Positions 22,387-32,821 of a DNA stretch of 64,000 nt are shown here, piece after piece. The stretch covers positions 1 through 64,000 of the forward strand of contig JASAMV010007856.1 in the NCBI GenBank assembly GCA_030248065.1. Direction: 5' to 3'. Made by a program: the position numbers and the translations under genes. The DNA comes from Rhynchonema sp. JSB1_4. Lineage: Eukaryota > Nematoda > Chromadorea > Monhysterida > Xyalidae. Within the stretch, counting starts at the first letter, position 1, and each line of letters starts with the position of its first letter. The notes under the pieces were generated by a model. That model was not told the DNA's origin. It searched no databases and saw only the letters and a program-made list of their open reading frames with translations.

Positions 22387-22395
22387 TATATAAAA
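22387..22395 (+). promoter_or_regulatory. TATA box of the small secreted-peptide gene
   Basis: TATATAAAA begins 40 bp before the ATG at 22427, leaving room for a start site about 30 bp downstream and a very short 5' leader. Its spacing to an ORF that begins with a signal peptide makes chance less likely. Confidence 0.5.
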
Positions 22396-22426
22396 ACACA
22401 CCCCGCCCCCCACTCAGGCAGCAGGT

Positions 22427-22678
22427 ATGTCACCATTTTATTTGATAACACTTTTGTCCGCAACATATGCACATACCAATTATACCGAAACTGGAATACA
22501 ATGCTGGAACCGGAGTATAAAGTGTGGTGTGGTTGGACAGAAGGAATTCCACATGGAAACATGTTGTGGAATTAGACATGCTCTCGGTGTGTCGCAAGTA
22601 TGCGTTCGGGGTTGCGATTGGGCGTTCGGTTCGCATGCTTTCAAGCACCACGAACATGGACTAATTTTACGACCATAA
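22427..22678 (+). CDS. small secreted cysteine-rich protein, first member of a tandem array
   Basis: The 83-aa ORF opens MSPFYLITLLSATYA, a short hydrophobic signal peptide, followed by a cysteine-rich body with motifs IQCWN, IKCG, ETCCGIRHALG, VSQVCVRGC and an acidic/His tail before a TAA stop. A TATA box lies 40 bp upstream. I do not recognise the family; seven cysteines in about 68 mature residues suggest a disulphide-stabilised secreted peptide. Its last ~60 codons are repeated about 16 times immediately downstream in 198-bp units, but only this first copy has a signal peptide in frame. The first copy also has an extra VVG after IKCG. It could be a real gene whose 3' part was amplified, or satellite DNA that happens to begin beside an open frame. 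Confidence 0.45.
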   Translation: MSPFYLITLLSATYAHTNYTETGIQCWNRSIKCGVVGQKEFHMETCCGIRHALGVSQVCVRGCDWAFGSHAFKHHEHGLILRP

Positions 22679-25600
22679 CTCCCTGCGGTTTTCTTGTATC
22701 AAACTTGTGTCAATGACCTGGGTATAAAGTGTGGACAGAAGGAATTCCACATGGAAACATGTTGTGGAATTAGACATGCTCTCGGTGTGTCGCAAGTATG
22801 CGTTCGGGGTTGCGATTGGGCGTTCGGTTCGCATGCTTTCAAGCACCACGAACATGGACTAATTTTACGACCATAACTCCCTGCGGTTTTCTTGTATCAA
22901 ACTTGTGTCAATGACCATAAAGTGTGGACAGAAGGAATTCCACATGGAAACATGTTGTGGAATTAGACATGCTCTCGGTGTGTCGCAAGTATGCGTTCGG
23001 GGTTGCGATTGGGCGTTCGGTTCGCATGCTTTCAACTACCACGAACATGGACTAATTTTACGACCATAACTTACTGCGGTTTTCTTGTATCAAACTTGTG
23101 TCAATGACCTGGGTATAAAGTGGACAGAAGGAATTCCACATGGAAACATGTTGTGGAATTAGACATGCTCTCGGTGTGTCGCAAGTATGCGTTCGGGGTT
23201 GCGATTGGGCGTTCGGTTCGCATGCTTTCGAGCACCACGAACATGGACTAATTTTACGACCATAACTCCCTGTGGTTTTCTTGTATCAAACTTGTGTCAA
23301 TGACCCGGGTATAAAGTGTGGACAGAAGGAATTCCACACGGAAACATGTTGTGGAATTAGACATGCTCTAGGTGTGTCGCAAGTATGCGTTCGGGGTTGC
23401 GATTGGGCGTTCGGTTCGCATGCTTTCGAGCACCACGAACATGGACTAATTTTACGACCATAACTCCCTGCGGTTTTCTTGTATCAAACTTGTGTCAATG
23501 ACCATAAAGTGTGGACAGAAGGAATTCCACATGGAAACATGCTGTGGAATTAGACATGCTCTCGGTGTGTCGCAAGTATGCGTTCGGGGTTGCGATTGGG
23601 CGTTCGGTTCGCATGCTTTCGAGCACCACGAACATGGACTAATTTTACGACCATAACTCCCTGCGGTTTTCTTGTATCAAACTTGTGTCAGTGACCTGGG
23701 TATAAAGTGTGGACAGAAGGAATTCCACATGGAAACATGTTGTGGAATTAGACATGCTCTCGGTGTGTCGCAAGTATGCGTTCGGGGTTGCGATTGGGCG
23801 TTCGGTTCGCATGCTTTCGAGCACCACGAACATGGACTAATTTTACGACCATAACTCCCTGCGGTTTTCTTGTATCAAACTTGTGTCAATCACCCGGGTA
23901 TAAAGTGTGGACAGAAGCAATTCCACACGGAAACATGTTGTGGAATTAGACATGCTCTCGGTGTGTCGCAAGTATGCGTTCGGGGTTGCGATTGGGCGTT
24001 CGGTTCGCATGCTTTCGAGCACCACGAACATGGACTAATTTTACGACCATAACTCCCTGCGGTTTTCTTGTATCAAGCTTGTGTCAATGACCCGGGTATA
24101 AAGTGTGGACAGAAGGAATTCCACACGGAAACATGTTGTGGAATTAGACATGCTCTCGGTGTGTCGCAAGTATGCGTTCGGGGTTGCGATTGGGCGTTCG
24201 GTTCGCATGCTTTCGAGCACCACGAACATGGACTAATTTTACGACCATAACTCCCTGCGGTTTTCTTGTATCAAACTTGTGTCAGTGACCTGGGTATAAA
24301 GTGTGGACAGAAGGAATTCCACACGGAAACATGTTGTGGAATTAGACATGCTCTCGGTGTGTCGCAAGTATGCGTTCGGGGTTGCGATTGGGCGTTCGGT
24401 TCGCATGCTTTCGAGCACCACGAACATGGACTAATTTTACGACCATAACTCCCTGCGGTTTTCTTGTATCAAACTTGTGTCAGTGACCTGGGTATAAAGT
24501 GTGGACAGAAGGAATTCCACACGGAAACATGTTGTGGAATTAGACATGCTCTCGGTGTGTCGCAAGTATGCGTTCGGGGTTGCGATTGGGCGTTCGGTTC
24601 GCATGCTTTCGAGCACCACGAACATGGACAAATTTTACGACCATAACTCCCTGCGGTTTTCTTGTATCAAACTTGTGTCAATGACCCGGGTATAAAGTGT
24701 GGACAGAAGGAATTCCACACGGAAACATGTTGTGGAATTAGACATGCTCTCGGTGTGTCGCAAGTATGCGTTCGGGGTTGCGATTGGGCGTTCGGTTCGC
24801 ATGCTTTCGAGCACCACGAACATGGACTAATTTTACGACCATAACTCCCTGCGGTTTTCTTGTATCAAACTTGTGTCAGTGACCTGGGTATAAAGTGTGG
24901 ACAGAAGGAATTCCACACGGAAACATGTTGTGGAATTAGACATGCTCTCGGTGTGTCGCAAGTATGCGTTCGGGGTTGCGATTGGGCGTTCGGTTCGCAT
25001 GCTTTCGAGCACCACGAACATGGACTAATTTTACGACCATAACTCCCTGCGGTTTTCTTGTATCAAACTTGTGTCAATGACCCGGGTATAAAGTGTGGAC
25101 AGAAGGAATTCCACACGGAAACATGTTGTGGAATTAGACATGCTCTCGGTGTGTCGCAAGTATGCGTTCGGGGTTGCGATTGGGCGTTCGGTTCGCATGC
25201 TTTCGAGCACCACGAACATGGACTAATTTTACGACCATAACTCCCTGCGGTTTTCTTGTATCAAACTTGTGTCAATGACCCGGGTATAAAGTGTGGACAG
25301 AAGGAATTCCACACGGAAACATGTTGTGGAATTAGACATGCTCTCGGTGTGTCGCAAGTATGCGTTCGGGGTTGCGATTGGGCGTTCGGTTCGCATGCTT
25401 TCGAGCACCACGAACATGGACTATTTTTGCGACCATGATTCCCTGCGGTTTTCTTGTATCAAACTTGTGTCAATGACCTGGGTATGAAGTGTGGACAGAA
25501 GGAATTCCACACGGAAACATGTTGTGGAATCAGACATGTTCTCGGTGTGTCGCAAGTATGCGTTCGGGGTTGCGATTGGGCGTTCGGTTCGCATGCTTTC

Positions 25601-25840
25601 GAGCACCACGAACATGGACTATTTTTGCGACCATGATTCCCTGCGGTTTTCTTGTATTAAACTTGTGTCAATGACCTGGGTATGAAGTGTCGACAGAAGG
25701 AATTCCACACGGAAACATGTTGTGGAATCAGACATGTTCTCGGTGTGTCGCAAGTATGCGTTCGGGGTTGCGATTGGGCGTTCGGTTCGCATGCTTTCGA
25801 GCACCACGAACATGGACTATTTTTGCGACCATGATTCCCT
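22510..25840 (+). repeat. 198-bp tandem repeat, about 17 units, each with a conserved cysteine-rich ORF
   Basis: Units carry the core GGACAGAAGGAATTCCACAC at about 22536, 22734, 22926, 23123, 23318, 23513, 23711, 23909, 24107, 24305, 24503, 24701, 24899, 25097, 25295, 25493 and 25691. The plus frame of each unit reads ...IKCGQKEFHTETCCGIRHAL GVSQVCVRGCDWAFGSH... and ends in a stop. The stop is TAA in most units and TGA in the last three, preserved despite two substitutions. Early units (22734-23513) contain small indels just upstream of the core; later ones are almost identical, so the right side was homogenised recently. There is no spacer variation. An open frame also runs on the minus strand, because 198 is a multiple of three. 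Confidence 0.95.
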
Positions 25841-26972
25841 GCGGGGTGCATAAAAATCCTTACCTACCATTGTGAGTGTACTGTATATCTGAGAATTCAA
25901 CTTTGTTTCGTTACCGTAGGCGCCATACCTTAAGCCAAGCACTTAACTTGAAATGGACACTCACAATGGCAGGTGACTGCACACAAATCTAACCATTCCC
26001 TTTCGTACTCCAGGATCGCGCCTGCGCCTATCAGGCCACCCGAGGATGCACATCCGGCCATGTGGAATGCTGCTGAGGGTGCACCCCTCCCCTGTGGTCG
26101 GCTCGGAGCATTTATGCAGTCCCCGGTCCAGGGGTGGGGGGCGCCCTTTGCGTCCATCATCAAAAAACTCGACAAAATATTCTGGACATTGCAATCGCAT
26201 ATTCAACTCATTGCGGTGAGCAGTGTGCATGTTTATGTTTTTCAGCTTGGTTGTGCATGTTTATGTTTTTCAGCTTGGTTGGCGCACGTTTATGTTTTTA
26301 ACTTGGTTGTGCAAATATATGTTTTTCAGCTTATATGTAGTTGTGACAGCTTATGTGCGTTTAGCTCGGTTATGCGCGTTTTTGAACACACAACAACAGA
26401 TTTTTAAAAACATTTGGATGCAAATCTATAATTTTGCAGATCAGCCCGGTTTTGTCTACTGGAAGCATATCCTAACCGATCTGTGTACTGCAGTGCTGTG
26501 ATGTGTGGATGTAGATATTGTAACTGTACATCTGGTGGATTCTCTTTTGTGTGTTTTCATTGGTTGTTGTTGGCACACACGGAAAAGCTTTCAATTTAGG
26601 CCGGTTTACATCCAGTGCACTAGGATTTCCCGGGGCTTTAAGCGAACACAATCCGTTGTTATGACCGTAACTGTATCGGTGCCTGAACACAACTGCAGCA
26701 AGTCAAGGTGGTACATATTCTGGAAACAAGTGTCAATGTGCGTGTCATTAGTGCTATGGTATCTATAGCTGAACGTATCAAAAAATTAGTACTGGATCAT
26801 CGGGTCGAATTCTCGTTTGCGCGTGAGCCATTTTCGAGAATAGCATTCGTTTTGCATATTTCAATTGTGCAATCGAATTATGCCGGCGAAAGGGCGCATG
26901 ATGGCAACTTTCCAGCTAGCTGTGTTTCAACTGCATCACTGTTTTAATCCAGTTACTTGCTGGTATGGCATG
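25841..26972. other. no supported gene; short tandem repeat inside
   Basis: The satellite ends at CCTGCGG (about 25853). 26000-26160 is GC-rich and open in several frames, but without splice sites or motifs that I recognise. The remainder is unassigned. Confidence 0.4.
26221..26345. repeat. ~31-bp degenerate tandem repeat, about 4 copies
   Basis: GTGCATGTTTATGTTTTTCAGCTTGGTT-type units repeat with drift. Each contains a TTTTTCAG acceptor-like core. Its complement resembles the repeat at 10520-10850. Confidence 0.75.
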
Positions 26973-27665
26973 CAGGGTTGGGCAAAAAAAATTTAAAAAA
27001 AAAAATTTTTTTTAAAAAAAAGGGTTTTGAAAAAAAATTTAAAAAAAAAATTTTTTTTTAAATTTTCGGGGGAACAAAATGTTCTAAAACGTCCAAAGAT
27101 GGCCTTTTTGGGGGTTATTTTTTGTCATTTTTTCTCAAGGGTCGAAAAATTTTCTTCACAAAATCACCTTTGGGGCATGTATTTGGTACCTAAGATACCC
27201 CAAATGATGTTATTATACCTTCCCTTGGTACATGGGACACAGTATGCATGTGACTACATGGTACTTCGATGTCATACCCCATCAGGTCGGTCATATACGA
27301 CTGATTCAGCTGCCCGACAAGTATTTCTGCAGGTTATATTCTCAATTCTGTGTGGTTTATGAGTGAATCTTGCTTATTCGGCCACAAACTGTTGTGTCCG
27401 ATACCACAGAGCAGCAATCATCGGTCCATATCAAGCACAGACTGTTGGATCGTACCGAAATGACGTAAACACCCTTGATAAGTGATGCAAACCAAGTCAC
27501 AAAAGTGACTTGTCAATTAAAGTTGCATTTTTTCGCGATTTTGCGCGTTTTTTAGGCAAATTTGGTAAAATTTCCCCGAATCTCAGACTTTTTAAAAAAA
27601 ATTTTTTTTTTAAATTTTTTTTTAAAAAAAAACTTGTTTGAAAAAAAAATTTTTTTCCAACCCTG
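26973..27665. mobile_element. non-autonomous hAT-like element (CAGGGTTGG family), intact target duplication
   Basis: It starts CAGGGTTGGGCAAAA and ends TTTTTCCAACCCTG. The exact 8-bp duplication ATGGCATG flanks it (26965-26972 and 27666-27673). Long A/T blocks adjoin both ends. It lies 116 bp beyond the last visible exon of the GPCR at 27782. Confidence 0.9.
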
Positions 27666-27781
27666 ATGGCATGCTTCGTTTTTGATACAGTATCTCTTCA
27701 AACTACCAAGGAGAACGGCCGCCCTCCCACCATATCTATCGGAAACTTCCGAAAGCCGTCCGACCTCGTAGGGTCACTTAC

Positions 27782-28619
27782 TGCAACGAGAAGCAGTTCC
27801 GTTCCAGCCATTGCCGTGAATCCGGTGCACATATTGACACCGTCGCCTCGCTTCTCATACGCGTTAAGTCCAGCCAAAATAACGAACACCAAATTGAACG
27901 CCCACGAGAAGATAATCACTCGCGTGTACAAGCGTTGATTCTGTGTACCGAAAGACCGATTAGTCGATCTGTGTGTTATGTACATTCCTACACATGAACT
28001 TTTTGGAAGTTTTACCATAACCAAATTATGTATTATACCTGTTGATATTGATAATACTTGATGGGTTTAGCTAAGGCGATCCAACGATCGATGCCAATCA
28101 CAACAATCATCAACAATTCGGTGAAGTAACTGAAATTACACGTACTATGTCGAAAAAGGAATGCAACTTGAAACTGCATAGTCCCAACCTCATGATATAG
28201 GGCAGCATTGTCAGGTAACATATTGGTACCGGCATAAAGTAATCCGGACACGTGAAACCGAGCGCGATTTCTAGCCCGAAATGTACAGTACCGATGCTGA
28301 AAATATTCACAAACAGTTAAAATATGTTATCGTTCAATTGAATACTAGCTGCTGCATGTTCATGAGAATTCACACGGCGATGGAAGAAACAACCGATAAC
28401 AATAACGAGCCTCTGAACCAATTCGGCCGCAGCCAAATTGGCGATTAGTTGATGCGCTTTGCTGTTGAGTTCGGGTGACACGACGACGGCCACCACGATC
28501 AGGGCATTGGCCATGGCCGACACTACGCCACCGATGATGCGTTGCGCAGCCCAGCTGCCGCCCGGCCACCAGGCCTGCCACGGACAACCATTGGTCGCGT
28601 TCAACAGACTCTCGTTCAT
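27782..28619 (-). CDS. serpentine GPCR, exons for TM1-TM4 and ECL2 (3' half not found)
   Basis: Three phase-0 exons on the minus strand: 28374-28619, 28039-28296 and 27782-27940. Exon 1 starts MNESLLNATNGCPW (N-glycosylation sites NES, NAT), then TM1 (GVVSAMANALIVVAVVV) and TM2 (LIANLAAAELVQRLVIVIG, the LxxxD region with E for D). Exon 2 carries TM3 and an IGIDRWIALAKPIKYY motif, the DRY-box region of nematode Srsx-like receptors. Exon 3 has TM4 (RVIIFSWAFNLVFVILAGL) and ECL2 with its cysteine (NMCTGF), then a GTAAGT donor at 27776-27781. No TM5-7 exons could be found downstream; a hAT element begins there. The receptor at 18879-19680 also has an ECL2 cysteine, so the two are separate genes rather than halves of one. 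In exon 2 a second frame also looks like receptor sequence up to TM3, which may mean an old frameshift. Confidence 0.5.
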
Positions 28620-28985
28620 TCGCTGGATATAGGTTCAAGTTTTTAATTTTACTTTTTTGTTTGTCTTATTTGAGCTTTTCGCTTATTATGTAAAAATATA
28701 TACTGTTTGTGATCAGAAAAGGGGCAAAGTTTTGTTAATAATTTTTATTAATTCTTTTTTTTCATAAGTATGAATGAAAGCAATAGGGTAGCCCGCACAC
28801 ACTAATGGCTAGCGCTATAAAAGTTTTGGTCGTGCATAAAGTAAAAAATAAGAATGATGCAGCTGTGATCAAACGGGATAGGCAAAGTTTAACCGAACTT
28901 CGAGAGCACTGGTAAGTTTGATGGTTGAGATAATAGATGGAAAAAAGATTGAGATCAGTTTCGTCGCCGCAGGAGATACAATGTA

Positions 28986-29212
28986 GGGTGATATTTTCGA
29001 AACGGTGTGAAGGTCAGTTGGGTGTAAAGGTCGGTGGAAAGCTCGGTCGACAGCTCAGTGTGATAGACCTCGGTGAAAACTTGAAACATTCCACGTTAAT
29101 AACAGGCAATGTTTCACGTTTACACCGAGCTACGCCGACCGACCTTTCGACCGAACTTTACACCGACTTTTACGCCCAACTGACCTTTACACCGTTTCGA
29201 AAATTCCACTCG
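28986..29212. mobile_element. TA-type foldback MITE (GGGTGATATTTTCGAA family)
   Basis: GGGTGATATTTTCGAAACGG is inverted at the right end (CCGTTTCGAAAATTCCACTC). TA is duplicated at 28984-28985 and 29213-29214. The arms are nearly complementary over their ~100-bp length. Same family as 5807-6032. Confidence 0.88.
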
Positions 29213-29734
29213 TAGATTCACATTGTGAATGTACTGCACATATATAAATGTAATTAAGATACATACACAATGTGCATAGCGCAATTACAATACATACGTA
29301 TAGCAACGGCGCAATCAGTCATTAGCAATAGTGTCACCTGTTACAAAAGCCGAAAATTATATTCCCAATTGCGTGCGTTACATGAGACGGGGAACTTCTG
29401 CTCTAACGTCAAGATCTATCGTCGAATCACTGGGATCAAGAACTGTTTGGTGATGACTAAACTTTGTTTTCTTGACCATAGCCTGAGGTTACGTCTATCG
29501 GCTGCTGGCTTTGTGTTCACTCGCGTCATCATCTTCGGTTTTCTTTCTTTCTTTGTCTTTGTTCGGAATTACTGTAATACTTAGCGCAACAAAGGCAAAC
29601 ACGTGCTGTATGTGCAAATATCACAAATATATGGGCGAACAGCAAAGTTGTACCCGAAGGCAAAGGCAAGATTTTAATCAATTCAACGGCAAGAGAAGTC
29701 GAAAACAGTGTACGTAAAGAGCGAACCGGAATCA

Positions 29735-30050
29735 GGCATTCCATAACGCCATTATTTGGCGCTGAAGCGACGAACTTGATATCGGGCGGCTCAAAACGTG
29801 TGACACAACCAACGCTCGAAATGCTTCGTCCGATGAAAACACGCGTTTTGGCATCGGCGGACTGTGCCAAGTAAGGCGCAACCAGGCATCAAACAGCCTA
29901 GAAATATCAAGCAACAGGTTTTCGGATGTGTTTTATCAACCAATATATGGTTCTCGTTTGCCTGCTGATAAGATCTCACCGTGAATAAATAATACCCAAG
30001 CACCGTAACATAAGCCACACCTTGAAAAGTAGCGAGTATAAGCATATTCC
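29735..30050 (-). other. possible membrane-protein exons, unassigned
   Basis: A minus-strand piece near 29990-30040 reads GVAYVTVLGYYLFT and is bounded by a TTTTCAAG acceptor and GTGAGA donor. A second open stretch near 29690-29840 has cysteines and hydrophobic runs. They could belong to another receptor, but no family motif is visible and the phases are not resolved. Confidence 0.2.
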
Positions 30051-30371
30051 TCGTCTCACAGACGGGTACGGCATATCAACATGCGCTTATCTTATTTCTT
30101 GGTCTATTTCCACTCAAAATGCCATTCGGAATGCTCGGTTACCGATGAACGAACGTAAAGGATTCAGTTGATTCAATTTGGAAAACGACCCGGTGATCGG
30201 ACTCCGGCACCGGCACACTTGTTGACCGGGGGCGGGGGTGTTGGTCGCTCACCTTCTTGAGGTCGGGCGAAAACGGATTACTGGGGACGCATCTTCACCT
30301 TTTTCCCAATCTACAATGGGCCGATGTCCAACCTGGTTATCGCAATGGATTGATCTGTCTGTCTACTGGTA

Positions 30372-30600
30372 TAGTAAATTTTCAAATTCGCTGCCGCACA
30401 GTAAAATACGCCCCGTAGTTAATGTCAAGTTATAAACCCGAACGTTAACCATGTGCGGTTCTGAAACATTGCGCGCAGCTACCTGGCAAGCTGCGTGTGT
30501 TGGCTGTGCGAATGTTTCACAAGTTGATTTTCGGGTTTAGAGACTGACATTAACTATGGGGCGTACTTTACTGTGCGGCAGCGAATTTGGAAATTTACTA
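30372..30600. mobile_element. TA-flanked MITE, TAGTAAATTTTCAAATTCGC family
   Basis: The first ~55 bp (TAGTAAATTTTCAAATTCGC, GCCGCACAGTAAAATACGCC) are inverted at the right end (GGCGTACTTTACTGTGCGGC, GCGAATTTGGAAATTTACTA). TA flanks both sides (30370-30371 and 30601-30602). It is 229 bp long and noncoding. Confidence 0.88.
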
Positions 30601-31046
30601 TATCTGTCTTTTACTTCGGGTATAAACACAGGCATGTGCACAACATCAATACAATAATTGAATATTGCATTGTGACCTGTCTCGGTCACTTGTAATCTTT
30701 CCAGTTTGGGAGATAGAGAGATTGACCGGAGCGACCATTTCGACCACCGTAATAGTGCTGTCGCGATCTTAGCTCAGCAAATAACTTTCTTTTTGGCTCA
30801 ATTTCACACACCATTTAATGGTAGTGACGGCGACATCAGGATTTTGTCCATCATGGCGAATTTCCGCATTATAGGACGGAAATCGGATTACTTTAGTGGA
30901 CTTCTGCTGCTCTGGAGCCGGTTTGCGATTATGCAGTATTATTGCGATATGCGATGTATTAGTGTACATTTTCAATGAAGAACAACACTATTATGTGTTC
31001 GCGAAGTTGCCGTGAATGATCAAGCCGACATGAGCGGATCACTTAA

Positions 31047-32067
31047 AGTGCAAGGGACATAATTCATATTTGGAAAATGGGACCATTTTTTATTGCTGGA
31101 AGTGAAAGCCGCAATCAAGGTGACCATCATTCAAAAAGAAGCACCGTCGAACAGTGTCAAATGAACCGTCAAAAAGTGTGCCAAAGGTGCACCTCCGGGA
31201 GTATAAGCACCAACTGATCTAGCCGCCCCCCGAGCGTGATTTTCAGGCATCGTACGGAAGCAGCACATCACCGAACGAACGAAGTTGGAAAATCGATCTT
31301 GCAAGATATGATCGTCACACCGACGGAGTAAGTTGAAAAATCATAAGTCCTTCAAAAAGACTTATTTCGCGATTCTGAAACCGGTTCTGGAACCGGTCTA
31401 ATTTGCCGTATAGGTTTATGCTTCATTAAAGTGCACCAGCATCGGTGTCCACTCGCAGGTCGATACCTTTGGTGGACCACCTTTTATTGCGTCTACAATG
31501 TACATAGTCTTATATATGCAATCACCGAAACATTTTCATTTGACTTCCGATCCGTTGACACTTTTGTTCACACATCGAACTAAAAATGTTTCGATGATTA
31601 CATATATAAGACTATGTACATTGGGGACGCAACAGGAGGTGGTTCACCAAAGGAATCGACCTCTATGAGTGGACACTGGTTCCCTTCAATTAAACATAAA
31701 CCAATACGGCAAATTTGACCGGTTCCAGAACCGGTTTCAGAATCGCGAAATAAACCTTTTTGAAGGACTTATGATTTTTCAACTTACTCCGTCAGTGTGA
31801 CGATCATATCTTGCAAGATCGATTTTCCAACTTCGTTCGTTCGGTGATGTGCTGCTTCCGTACGATGCCTGAAAATCACGCTCGGGGGGCGGCTAGATCA
31901 GTTGGTGCTTATACTCCCGGAGGTGCACCTTTGGCACCCTTTTTGACAGTTCATTTGACACTTTTCGACGGTACTTCTTTTTGAAGGATGGTCACCTTGA
32001 TTGCGGCTTTCACTTCCAGCAATAAAAATGGTCCCATTTTCCAAATATGAATTATGTCCCTTGCACT
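31047..32067. mobile_element. 1-kb foldback element with TTAA target duplication
   Basis: Two arms of about 480 bp are inverted repeats over nearly their whole length: AGTGCAAGGGACATAATTCA at the left, TGAATTATGTCCCTTGCACT at the right, meeting near 31560. TTAA occurs at 31043-31046 and 32068-32071. TTAA-specific insertion is known for piggyBac and Kolobok elements. The arms differ by only scattered substitutions and short gaps. No ORF spans both arms. Confidence 0.92.
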
Positions 32068-32469
32068 TTAACGTTCCTGAACATTTTACCGGAGTTTTTC
32101 CCTTAGAGCCCCGGGGGTTCGAAAATTGTTGCAAATTTCAAAGCGCAAATTGCTGGAAATGGGGCCTCCGACCTCCGTTTTTATTGTTGCACGTATTTAT
32201 GTCAAAAACACAACAAAATTGAAACATCACCAAACTAAACTACAACATCAACAGTTTAATTTCACTGAAAAAAAGTCAATCACTGATTGCAGATTCAGGA
32301 GTAACTTTAACAGCCGAAAGAACGATCGAATTATTGCCAGATTCGTACAGTCTACGCCTCTTGAAGTAACATTACGGAGTCCAAGCATTTTCGGTCACAA
32401 TCGGAAAAGTTCCACGAAGCCATTTCCCCACCGGCGGATTTGCACTCACAGGCACTTCTGTGCAATCGA

Positions 32470-32805
32470 TTATGTAAGCGTCACTAGAAAAAGAGCAGTC
32501 CGCACCAGAAATAATCGATTAGTATCGGTCGCACAATGACTTTATAAGAATTGGACAATTTTTTTTCCTGAATCGTAAAGCAGGAAAGTGACGGGGCAAT
32601 GACGTTGCGTTGCGTGATCGCACACGAAAGCATATAGTGAAGGGAATGTTTCAGACCTGCGGCAACGTGGTTGATCTGCTAGATTATTTTCAGGTGAAAA
32701 TGTTTTGTGAGAATCACAAATAGCACAGTGGTTAAGAGTGACTGAACGTGAAAATCAGGACTGATTTGATGAATTCTTATATGGTCATTGTGCGACCAAT
32801 AACTG
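32470..32805. pseudogene. two head-to-head fragments resembling a GPCR ECL2/TM5 exon
   Basis: Minus-strand 32590-32480 reads FTIQEKKLSNSYKVIVRPIL, close to FTIQEKFWVDSYNTSHYLQL at 19497-19680. Plus-strand 32750-32805 reads a related MNSYMVIVRPITVT with a GTAACC donor. The two face opposite ways, as do the exon and its fragment at 19.5-19.9 kb. Neither is part of a recognisable intact gene. Confidence 0.35.
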
Positions 32806-32821
32806 TAACCACTCGTCAAAT

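Noticed and set aside
23645..25615. Minus-strand ORFs (start MFVVLESMRTERPIA) in each 198-bp unit as genes
   Set aside because: They lack a signal peptide, promoter or cysteine pattern, and exist because the unit length is a multiple of three. The plus frame is better supported, though not proven.
28130..28150. A 16-17-nt intron in the GPCR TM3 exon (GT...TTTCAG)
   Set aside because: Animal introns are not that short. The phase-0 frame is open through the whole exon without it. A similar 15-nt 'intron' near 20830-20846 was rejected for the same reason.
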